This document shows, piece after piece, positions 36,404-47,652 of a stretch of 64,000 nt of DNA; positions within the stretch are counted from its first letter, which is position 1; every line of letters begins with the position of its first letter. The translations under genes and the position numbers were made by a program. Origin of the DNA: Elymus sibiricus (Eukaryota > Streptophyta > Magnoliopsida > Poales > Poaceae). Under the pieces are notes generated by a model. It ran no database searches and had not been told where the DNA came from. It was given only the letters and a program-made list of their open reading frames with translations. The stretch is from assembly GCA_039707655.1 (NCBI GenBank), contig CM077665.1:291280205-291344204 (forward strand), in the 5' to 3' direction.

Positions 36404-38584
36404 ATGACGTCTAGTGAGGGAAATTACCACCATAGAGGTCCATATTTTGATGGTACAAACTTTCCAAGTTGGAAGCATAAGATGAAAATGCATATTCTTG
36501 GTCATAACCCCGCCGTTTGAGTTGTTGTTCCTGTTGGCTTGCGAGGTGAATTCTTTGAAGATAGAAACAATCAGATCGTGAAGCAACCACAGATGAATTG
36601 AAGATGTTGCAATACAACGCACAAGCATGCGACATTCTATTCAACAGTTTGTGTCCTGAGGAGTTCAACAAGATAAGTCACCTTGAAAATGCCAAGGAGA
36701 TTTGGGATACTTTGGTTGATATGCACGAAGGAACCGACTCCGTCAAGGAATTGAAGTTGTGTGTGCTTCAGAGTCAACTTGACAAGTTCAAGATGAAGGA
36801 TGGTGAAGGAGTTGCGGAAATGTACTCTAGGCTTGCTCTCATTACAAATGAGATTGCTAGCTTAGGAAGTGAAGACATGACCGATATATTCATCATCAAG
36901 AAGATTCTGATCCTTGGATGGAAAGTACGACACCGTGTGCACATTGATCGAAATAATACCCAACTACAAAGATCTCAAGCCCACAGAACTCATTAGAAGG
37001 ATAGTTGCCCGTGAAATGTCACTCAAGGACAAAGAGGAGCTCCACAACAAGTCAAACGGTGTATACAAAGCTTCAAGTGATGCTCCCACAACTTCAAGTG
37101 ACAAGCTTGTATAAAATGAAGAGATAAGTCTCATGGTGAAGAACTTCAACAAATTCTACAAGAATGGAAGCAAAGAAAGAAGCTCCAACTCAAGATACAA
37201 TGAGAACCATTCTTCTAGTCATGATCGGAATTGCTACAATTGTGAAAGACCCGACCATTTCTCAAATGAGCGCACGACACCTTCAAAGAAGAGAAATGAA
37301 TCACCTAGAAGGAGTAGATGAGATGATTCACCTCGGAGAGAGAGAAGGAGCAGAGAAGATCGATATGAATGAAGACCCTCCCGGATAAGCAAGGACTCGG
37401 AGAGAAAGGACAAGTACACCAAGAGTTACACAAGAAGAAGACATCAAGCTGATGTTGGTGAATGGTTTTCCAGCTCCGACACCCAAACCGACAGAAGTTA
37501 TCACTCCGACTCCGACTATAGTCAAGATGAAGGCGTTGCCGTTCTAGCTCTCGTATCTCCCAACTCCTATGACCTATTTGATTCATAAAATGAAGGAATT
37601 GGAAAGTGCTTCATGGCTAAAGGCCACAAGGTATCACACCCCGAATTCATTGACTTCAATAGTGATGAGGATGACTTATTAGGTGATGATGACTTGCTCG
37701 CTGATAAAACTAGTGATGTTAGCTCAAATGAAGTTGCTAGTAATCATGATAGCCAAGATGAATCTTTTTTGATGCTAAGAAGAAGATTGAGCGCTTAACT
37801 AAAGAACTAAACACTCTTAAGTTAGCTCATGAATCTAGTCAAGAAGATCATAGAGATCTTCTAAGAACTCATGAGAAGCTACGCTTCGAGAAGCTAAATT
37901 TAGAGCAAGAGCATGAGTTTCTTAAAGCTATCAATGATGATATTCGAAAGAAGAGTTCTTCTTACCTTGCCAAACGACTTCTCTTGTCCACTTTTATGCC
38001 TCAAGTTAAATCTAAGCAAACTAGTAACAAGAGTAAGAAAGGTTCTTCATCTAGCAACAAGAACAAAAATGCTAAATCCAATGATGTTGTTCCTAGTACT
38101 TCTATTGATTCCACTAATGATTCTCTTAGCTAAGTTACACTTGAGCAAGAAATCAATTTATTGGAAGGAATTATAGAGAAAGGTGTCTACAGAAGTCTTG
38201 CCTGCAGTAAGAAATTCAAAGAGATTGTACGCAAGCAAGGATGGCATCGGAAGAATCAAGGTGTTGGTTTTGAATGAAAGTTCAAGGCCAATGGAGTTGA
38301 ATGGGAGGAAGATCAATACCCCAAGATGAAGTTTGTTCCTCCATAAGAGAAGTATGATCCTACTCTCTTCAAGGGAACACAATCTCAAGATGATCTTCCA
38401 CCACAAGACCACAAGCTAAAGGGCAAGGACAAGCTTCATGAGGAGATTGACTCATTTGAATCACCACCTCTAGCTATGATCCAGTGGGCTCTCAAGGCTT
38501 CATAGATCTCTGCTGCATCAAGTGCTACTTCAACTCCAAGGATTCCCATCAAGTTGATGTGGGTCCCAAAGAAGAAGAACTAGA
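36404..38584 (+). pseudogene. element F gag (UBN2/Copia type), multiply broken
   Basis: The ATG at 36404 opens a frame with FDGTNFPSWKHKM, the typical Copia/SIRE gag start, but it stops at the TGA 36518-36520. The frame shifts before 36598, where EFNKISHLENAKEIWDTL and KMKDGEGVAEMYSRLA (UBN2 core) are readable. It shifts again near 36910, and later segments contain stops at 37112 and beyond. The zinc knuckle reads CYNCERPDHFSNER, so the last cysteine of CX2CX4HX4C is replaced by Arg. An acidic segment (DFNSDEDDLLGDDDLL, about 37650) and a Ser/Lys-rich tail follow. The last readable residues MWVPKKKN end at the TAG 38582-38584. It cannot make a functional gag. No protease or pol follows. Confidence 0.8.
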
Positions 38585-40310
38585 GAGTTCTTGAGGGGTG
38601 ACTACGCCAACAAATTGCACTCATATTCATTTCTTGTCAAGAGTTTGTGCAATCAACTCCAACCTTATGCACTAGTTGAAGGAGTCACAAACCCTCTTGT
38701 TGGTAAGCAAGGGACAATGTATTCAATGCATCAATGGACATCATCAAATGAGCATTTCACTCCATGTCCATAGATATCCTTGTTATTGTTCCTTGTTTGG
38801 GACTAACCCATGTAGGTGTGGAGAGTGTCAAAACAACAAGGATTGCTCCCAACTCAAGATGATCTTCATCAACATTGAGCATCCACTACTACAACATCTA
38901 CATGAAGTCTTCAACAACAAAACCCAAGGTTAATTCATCCCTCTTAGGGGGATATCACATCTAGGGGGAGCTTTTCTCTAAGACTTGAGCTAAAGCATCT
39001 CTAATGGCATGAACACATTAATGCATTATGTAAAAGTGGTAACCTCACTTGTGCTTAAAAGATGAGTATGACCTATGATCAAGTGATCTCACTTGGCTCC
39101 TAAGTTAATATACTCTCATATAGATGACTTTGTCATCGACAATTACTTGATAGATACTAGAGTGGTTTGTATGTTTGACATATTTCATTTGCCATTTTAT
39201 TGTGTGAGCATGTTGGTACACATATTTTTCTCATTCAAGGACATCCAACTGTAGTTTGTTTGGGTTTTATTTTTTTGGCCAATTGGATGTACGAGAATGC
39301 CTAAGTAACCCCTCTAGCTATCTATTCTATCTCCTCTCCAATTCTATTCATGCTTCATCACAAAATTTAAAGAAGCTCATTTTCAGACACTCTGCGTGAG
39401 GAGCACTCGAAGCCACCAATTCGACTATGGCTGACTTCCAAAACCTTCTAAGTATTTTTTGGCGTGACCAGTTCCTACAAACTCGGTTCCATGGAAGGCA
39501 CTTAGATTGATATAGTTTTCCAACCTAGGTACCACCGATCTTAAATTTTCAGCATCACCGGGTTCCTCTACTCTAAGCAGTTATGAACTTCGGTGCCACC
39601 GACGTCACATGGGTATATATACCACGCAGGTGGAACTTTGAAATTTATCAAACCCTCTGCACTCCCGCACCCCATTGCTGCCGTCGCCCTAGGTCTTCGG
39701 ACGTCGCCCTTGTCTCTAGCGAGCCCTCGCCACCAGATTCTGTCACCGTCAACAACAAGCTTTGCCGCCATTGCTGCCGTAGAGGAGCTTTGCCAAGTTA
39801 GGGTAAAGCTCCTATCCTCATTGCATTCCTTTATCTGATTCATACGCAATTTGGACCGTCGTACTTCTTGCCATAGTATGAAATTTCCTATCCTTGAGAA
39901 AAATCCATTAGATCAATTTGAACGAGAAATTTTAGGGTTAGGTTTCCGCAATGAGCAATCTCTGACCCTCCGACGGAAAATTTTCTGCGTCACCGATGTG
40001 GTCTCGGCCACAACACAAAGGACTTCTCGGTGAAACCGAGAGGATCCTATCGGTGTCACCAAAACGGGATATAGGAGTACATGAGCAACTTCGGAGAGGT
40101 TGAAGCATGCCTCGGTGAAACCGAAGTGGCATTGCCAAGTCTCTGTGGTTGCCTCGAAGCTTCTGAAATCTCAAACTCGGTGGTTCCAACTTGCACACTG
40201 TGAAACCCTAAAACTAATTTTTTAGTTCAATTTTTTGCGAGAACATCTGAATTTTGTGATGCTCATCCACTCCACTCTTCTATATCTAATTCACATGGTC
40301 TGTACTCAAG
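38585..40310. other. element F non-coding stretch with purine-rich tracts and a promoter-like block
   Basis: No gene. AGGGGGATATCACATCTAGGGGGAGC near 38946-38970 resembles a polypurine tract. From 39450 to 40200 it carries a second cluster of TCGGTnnnACCGA repeats, TATATATA at 39614-39621 and a C-rich start-like region, all ahead of the ORF at 40311. Pol, expected here, is absent. Confidence 0.5.
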
Positions 40311-41335
40311 ATGTCTGCTTCAGATGATAGCTAGAACAGGTCAGAGAACCCCAATGACATGAACAGTGGTACTAGCCCAGAGGAGAGCTATCATGAGGGA
40401 GAAAGGAGTCCTCCTAGTCTGCCTAAGGTTGCCACAGGGACCAGGAAGAGGAAGAACTCAGATGAAGATGATGAGAATTTTGAGTTTGAAGAGGTCAATA
40501 CCAACAGAAAAACTGTGAGAAAAGAATATGCAGGTACTCAAAAGGAGAGATGTGTTACAAGGAAAGTGCCATAGTCAGTTGCTGCCAAGAGGGGTCTCTC
40601 ACTCACTTTGGAGAACCCTAGAGGATCTAAGAGGTCCAAGGTATTGGCTAAGAATCCAGTGAAGAAGAGAGAGAGGAAGAGGATTGTTCATGTGGTAGGC
40701 ACACCTACATCCATGTATGAGGACCCAGCTGAAGCTGAGGAGGAGGAGCAGACACCACAACCACCCCACCAAGCAACAAAAACTTATGGTTGATGCTATG
40801 CCCAAGAAGGTTGCCAACACCTCCAAGGCTCCTTCTAAGCCTAAGAGGACTACCAGAGATGTATCTGCTGCTGAGAAGAACAAGGCCCCAGTGCCTGAGA
40901 GAGATGATGATGATGCCACAATGCTAAAAAAGCTTAGACCCAGATTGCCAGAACACGATGACAAGCACCCAATAGCCAAGAACATGAAGGAGAGGAAGTA
41001 CCAAGGACTGAGGAGATGGAGAGCGGTGGATCCCTATGCCACCAGGAAGAAAACTGTCATGGACTACAAATTCCACACAAAGGAGCAACATGACTTCTAT
41101 GAGACTACGCTTCTTGACAAGAGCTCAGTAGTCAGTGATATGAGGTATGTGGATTGGAAGTACATTGACGGCAATGTTGAATACTTCTCCCATGTTCATG
41201 AGAGCTTCAAGATGATGGGCATTGACAAATTTGTTGGGACAGAGATGACAACTTGGAATGATGAGCTGATTAGCAGTTTTACTCCACCGCACATTTCTAT
41301 CCAGATGGCAGAATTGTGTGGATGTCTGAGGGAGT
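40311..41335 (+). pseudogene. second ORF of element F, plant transposon-protein type, broken and truncated
   Basis: The ATG at 40311 is followed by stops at 40332 and 40572 in one frame, a shift near 40790 and another near 41285, after which FYPDGRIVWMSEG is readable to the edge of element D. The N-terminal half is Lys/Arg/Glu-rich and probably disordered. The C-terminal part (RRWRAVDPYATRKKT, VDWKYIDGNVEYF, KFVGTEMTTWNDEL) resembles the 'putative plant transposon protein' family seen in many Triticeae elements (from memory). Its job is not known to me. Confidence 0.55.
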
Positions 41336-44300
41336 TGTAACGCCCAAGATGCGATCCTATCCTTATTTTGGCACGAGGGCCTCGACAGGGATAGAAGCGC
41401 ATCTCGTCGTTTTGCAAGAATGGATATCATTACAAGTACATGTAAAGAAGAGACGAGTATATGGAATTGGCTTACACTCGCCACAAGCTAAATCAAGATC
41501 ACATCAATACAACAACATATACAATCATCATACAGAAGAGCGGGGTCCGACTACGGACGAAATCAAACGATAAAATGACATCCATCCTTGCTATCCCAGG
41601 CTGTCGGCCTAGAACCCATCCTATGATCGATGAAGAAGAAGAACTCCAAATCAAACAAGAATCATGCTCACGTCAAATCATCGCATTACCTGTACCTGCA
41701 ACTATTGTTGTAGTAATCTGTGAACCACAGGGACTCAGCAATCTCATTTCCAAGGGTATCAAGACTATTAAAGCTTAATGGGTGACGTATGGTTAGGTGG
41801 TGAGGCTGCAGCAAGCACTAAGCATTTATTTGAGTGGCTAACTTACGAGTACAAGAATAAAGGGGGATGATTGTCGCATAAACGGACGTGAACTAGTAAT
41901 GATCTCTAAGAGATCCTGAACACCTACTTACGAACAAAGATAACCCCACCGTGTTCTCTCTCGGATAAGGACTCACGAGAAGAGACGGTCATAGTTATGC
42001 ACACAGTTGGTGTATTTTATTAGAGTTTACTTCAAGTTTGCTATGACCGGGTGTTAAACAAAGTTTCCAAGTTGCCACGTAACCGCGGGCATGGCTTTCC
42101 GAAAGATTTAACCCTGCAGGGGTGCTCCAACTCATCCATCACAAACTAACCACACTCCGCGGGAATAACCTCGACCACGAATCTCGTGATCTTCCTAGGC
42201 AATTCCACTGGAAAACTGCAACCTCGAGATAGCCCGAAGTATTCTCGGAATTCCTCGCACAAGACGTTCGAGAAAGGTAAATCAACAGAGACGGGGAGGG
42301 GTATACCTAGTATACCTAGGACACGGAGAGGAGGCACGGGGCTCGTCGAGGCTTCAGCAACAAGTTGTCAAACGCAGCAGGTCTTCTGGTCCGAGAAGAA
42401 GATGAAGAAGAAGCTTGGCGCAGCACCGATCTGGGCCTTGGCGCTCCCTCGAGCTGTCGAGGAAGAAGATGGCGACGCAGGGGACCCTTCCTGCGGCACC
42501 AGGGCGACTGAGACACGACGAGGAGGTCACCCCATGGACGAGCAGAGGCTCGGCTGGAGCATCGGGAGCATGGCGACGGCGAAAGCTTGGGGGAGACCTA
42601 CCCGCGGCGGCGAGGCGAGGAGGAGGGAGGAATGGTGAGAGGAGAGGTCGGGGTAGGGTTAGGACATGATTTATAGGGGCTAGGGACGACGGTCAACCGT
42701 CAAATCACCGGGCTTGGTTACGTGGCGCTCGGGATGGACGCCGTATAGGAGGTGGAAGAAGGGAACGCTCTGAGGCAGGCTGGGCTGCGGGAGGCCGCTG
42801 TGCTCGCTGCTGTTGGGCCCGGAGAGGCCCAACTTCCTGGCTTCTCTCTGAAGGAAAAGACATTTCTTTATGTTTAAAAAACAGAAAACAAAATAAGGCC
42901 AGGAAAGATTGGTAGAGTTTTTGAGGAAACTAAAAATATGTTTGTACTCACAAAATAATACCCTATTTAATAAAAATGCAGCTGGCATTTTTAGAGCAAA
43001 CAATTTAATTCATGACTATTGAGAAGGGCTCTGTTTTGCAAAGATTCACAAGGCATAAATAGGAGAACATGTATGATAACTGTTTTTTAACATGCATAAC
43101 AGAACATTAGGTGGTAGGGCAACATTTTATTTGAGGTGAAAAGGCAAGTGCAAAAAAACCACATATTGCATTTTTGGAATTAAGAGAGGTTGGTATGGTT
43201 TTTTTTGAGAAATTGCGGAAGGGGTTTCTTTCACAACAAAACACACATGGATAACTAGCACACCAACACCACAATACACACACTCACAAAAACACAAGCA
43301 TATGATGCAACATAATTTATGTGATGATGCCATGATGCCATGATGAATGATGAAAGTCATGAAGCACAAATTATTGCTACTCCACCACATGAGGGCAAAC
43401 TTGGAAGGTTCATACAAGACTAATATTACAAATAAGGAAAGGGATGCTCTTGGGCTGTTACATAGAAATCCCCCGAGTTGCCCCGGGGTGGCCCCGCAAG
43501 TGGCTCATTTTTGGACCAACACTCATGAGGAGCACTGGCCCGGGTTGTTGATTAATTATCCGCGGGTGCCGGCGGGTCCCTATGCATTTTTAGTTGTTAT
43601 TAGGCAAATATAGTACCAATGTTGGGCCTTGCCAGACAAGTGTTATCCTAAAACAAAAATCAAGGGGGTCCCCATAACAACCCCGAGCATGTTAGGAGCG
43701 CTCAATATGGAACATAACACCGATTCACAAGTAACTAGGGCGGCAAGAGTGGAACAAAACAGCGAGCAAAAGGCCAAGCCTTCCACCCTTTACCAAGTAT
43801 ATATGTGCATTAAATTAAATAGCAATAATATTGTGATATAACAAAAGGATATCCATGTTGACACATGGAACAACTGCACCTGCAACTAGCACCGCTATAA
43901 GAAGGGTTGAGCAAGCGGTAACATAGCCAAACAATGGTTTGCTGGGAAGTGGAGGGTTAGAGGCTTATCATGGCATTTGGGAGGCTTGACAAACAAGTGG
44001 TATGTAGCGAGACAATGATAGAAACGAGACATCTAGCATGGCAATGATAGTAATGGTATCCAGGGAAATGATCATCTTGCCTGAGATCCCGCTTGGAAGA
44101 AGAATAAATCCATGAAGAAGACGAACCAACGTAGTCGAACGAATCCTCACACTCCGAAGCGGTTTCGAAACTCTATCGAGAAGAAGCAATCTGGAAACAA
44201 CAGTCAACACATGGTAACACCACAACATATGCATGACATGATGCGCAAACAAACATGATGCATGTCCGGTTTGATTATGCAAGGCATGGCATCACAACAA

Positions 44301-47300
44301 TCAAATACTACACATTAAGTGAAGCTCAATATGCAACGAGTTGCATATTGACGAAGATCCACATTCGAATATTTAATTCACTCTCGTTTAGGTACACGAC
44401 AATATTAAATGTTGTTAAACATGACAAGAGGTGAAGCATAAACAAACTACACTATCTAGGCATCTTAAATGAGGTCGGAAACAATTATAGTATTTCCGAA
44501 ATGACCCCATATGTTAATTTTGAAATTGATCCAGATCTGAACTATGCATGTTTTATATTTGTTAAACAGCAAAACCAAAATGCACCATGTGAATCTACAC
44601 GTCATTCTAGTCGATTTACATATATGGAACATCTCAAATGGAGCTACGGTCTAAAAGATATGACAATCACAAGATTATATGCCATGAATGCAAAATGCAT
44701 GAAAATGACAACCACAAACATACCAAATCATGGATGCAGCAAGATATTTTGAAACTACATGAAATTCTAAGCAAGTTTCATGTATGGCATGCTCAAAACA
44801 GAGTTACGGTTCAACCACAACAACCAACACAAGTTTTATTTGAAATCTGCCCAAAACAATAACATAGCATATTGCACACATGAAAACAACAAGCTACAAG
44901 ATCTTAATATGCATAAACTAAGCATGGGGCAGTTGCATATAACACACACTTCATTTGATCTTCACATATCATACTCAAAAGAGTCATAGATCACATGGTA
45001 GGAAGCTCACAACATGGCAACAAAATATAGCAGATTAGGACTTAGTGAAAATAACAGTTTTTAGCATAGCAGTTTATCACGGTGGCATATTGGCAGCAGC
45101 AAAACTGTATGCTACATGGCATATTATGGCATGAAAATCTACAGCATGGTAGAGGACATGATGCACTACAATTCATACCATGGTGGCAAGGTCCAATTAT
45201 GCATAGGTTCATGGCTAGCATCATCACAACATGGCATTATGAAGAAAACAGATTCTCAGACTTAGTGAAAATTAGAGTAGACATGTGCAGCAGTTTTTAG
45301 CAGATTGACATGTTGGACAATGAATATAACTATGATGCAAATCCTATACATGGCATCGAAAGACACAACCTGGTAGACAACAACATTCTTAACAAAAGAC
45401 TCCTTGGGAGCAATCACAAAAGACTCCTAAATCAATAGCAAATCACATGGCAACATGGCAACAAAATAACAGTTTCAGACTTAGAATTATTTTGGACCCT
45501 CAAAACAGCAGTATTTTATAGCATGTAGGCAACAAGAAAATAACACCTACACATGGATTTCTATAGCAACCAAAAATACCAGGGCCTAACACACATGTCC
45601 AAGGGCATATCTCATGTTCAAAATTATTTCATATCATGCATGGATTAATTCACACAAAATAAACAAAAGGGCATCATAGCCAAAATGAGATGCACACAAA
45701 GTTGCTCAAATGAAAAAACTAAATGCACAGATAAATTCCATGGATTTTTCTACCCCGAAAACATATATAACATGTGGGTTTTTATATTAGAAAAAATGAC
45801 ACCACAATTATGCGAGATTAGGACATAAACCGTTTTAGCAAGTTATGTATGCAAAATAAATGCAACCATCACATTAAACATTTTTATCATGCATGAAAAT
45901 GCGATATAAATAATGTGCACATTTTACGTATAGCGTTTGTTTGAATTCGGATGCACGATTAAGTAATATACGCACAATGCAAATCATGACAATGATGCGA
46001 ATTAACAGAAAATGGCATGTTAAACATTTTAAACATTTGTGAAAGTGGGATATCGTGAATCTACACGAAATTCTAATCACTTTTCATATATAAAGTATTT
46101 GCATGCGGTGCACGGTTATTTAATTATGATCAATGCAAAATGAGGGTTCTTTTCTGAAATCTGTAATTCACTGGACAATAGAGAAATTCACAGATCTGAA
46201 AGAAATATGATACGGGCCGAATCTGTGCAAAGCACTGGACGCAACATATCTAAAATGCGCACGTGGCGCTGGATACTAAGCAGTGCACAGGGCGGGACAT
46301 GGGCTAGCTCACTAGAGGGCCTAGAGGGTGAGGCGGAGCTGGGCCTGGCAGCGCCGGGCCTTGGGGCTTTGTAGCCCAGCCGGGCAAGCGAGCGCTCGGT
46401 CACCGGCGCTGGAGTTCGTCTCCACGAACACAACAGCGACGGCAACGTCTTCGAGGAACGGCGGCGGCGCTGGCAGGGTCTGGCCGGAGGACGTCGCGGG
46501 AGGCACGACAGGGACCAGATCCGCCCGGATCTGATGGAGAGGGGCCCATCCCCGGCGGTGGCGAGGCGAACTGGAGGTAGGCCACGCGGATCCGCGGTGA
46601 GGGGCTCCTCCATGGCTCCCGAGCAGAGAAGGCACGGGGTGATGGCGGCACGGGCCCGGCCGGCAGCGACGGCGGGCGTCGCGGCTTCGACAAGGCCGGG
46701 CCTTGGGGATCGGGTCGCGCAGGGAGGCACGGGGGTGAGGCGGCGGTCCAGGAGCTCAGGCCCTCTCGTGGGAGCTGTAGGAGGTCGGGGACGCGGTGGG
46801 AAGCGACGGCGCGGCTTCGGGCCCAGATGGGCTTCGGCGGGTCCCGATCTGGGTTCCACGTGCCGCGGGGCGCTGGGAGGCTGGAGAAGGAGACGCGGGA
46901 TTGGATGAGGGGCGACACAGGGCGACATGGCGCCCTATGATTGGCTGAAACGACGGCGGCGGCGGCGCCAAGTGGCGGGCAGAGGCTGGCGGCGCCATAT
47001 CCGAGGGAGGAGGTGGTCAGGGCGGCTCGGAGGTTAGGGTAGGCTAGGTTTTGTCCATTTTTGGCAGGGGGGTTGTTTATATAGGGAAGGGGCTAGGGTT
47101 AGCTGATTTTGGGGCTTTTTGAAGCCGTTCGATTGCGATCGGACGGCTCCGGCTGGGATGGGTGGTGTAGGTGGGCTAGGTGGCTGTGTAGATGTCCATG
47201 GGCTGAGACGAGAGGGATCATTTGCGGCCCGGCACAGAGGTTTTAAACACCGTAAAACGTCCGATAACAAACCGATGACGGTGCCGCTACGGTCGACCGT

Positions 47301-47652
47301 TCGGGTATCAACGACCTCTGATTGCGACGAAATTTGGCAGGCAGTCTAGCTACACTATATTAAGACCGCTCGCCAAGTTTCGACCCAATCCGAGAATAAT
47401 TTTCACGCACTTTTAAAAACAATATTTTATCGATGCCGCGGGCGCGTGCGTGTGTGGTTGGTCTCAAAACGGTCGACGACACGAACGGAGAGAACTGGCA
47501 ACTACGAACGGATGCAAGTTTTGAAAAATAACGGCAACGAAGTGCCGATGCAATGCGGATGATGCGATGATGAATGCGACAAACAAACGAATCACACGAC
47601 GAGAATGGAAAACAATGGGAATCTTCTGGAGCGTCGGTCTCAGGCTGTTACA
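41336..47652 (-). repeat. Element D 3' LTR with internally deleted LTR-C remnant
   Basis: 6317 bp. 41336-42280 and 43463-47652 match element A's LTR. 42281-43462 matches the 5' part of LTR C (56517-57700). TATATAAA (minus) at 47077-47084. Exon-like block at 44081-44172 (minus), 92 nt. GC-rich ORFs at 46188-47000 are composition effects. Confidence 0.88.
42281..43462 (-). repeat. remnant of LTR C inside element D 3' LTR
   Basis: Ends CTGTTACA followed by TAGAA (43463-43467), exactly as the full copy at 57700. The other end is a deletion junction near 42280. It keeps the C promoter (TATAAAT, minus, 42669-42675) and GC-rich leader. Confidence 0.85.

Larger units (their letters stand above)
8017..41335 (+). 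mobile_element. Element F: Copia/SIRE-like LTR retrotransposon, 5' part, host of nested elements A/B and D
   Basis: The 5' LTR starts TGAAAGCACAACTTC at 8017, is interrupted by element A after 133 bp, resumes at 34993 and ends CCTACA at 36350 (about 1.49 kb without A). A methionine-tRNA-type primer site follows at 36353. The interior holds a broken UBN2-type gag and a second broken ORF, with no recognisable pol. Element D is inserted at 41336, and the 3' end of F lies beyond the window. The Copia assignment rests on the gag type. The family (Maximus-like?) is uncertain. Confidence 0.6.

Noticed and set aside
42186..42669. 150- and 84-codon plus-strand ORFs and minus-strand partners (also 56517-56911)
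   Set aside because: Inside LTR C and its remnant; frames are not kept between the two copies and no domain is recognised.
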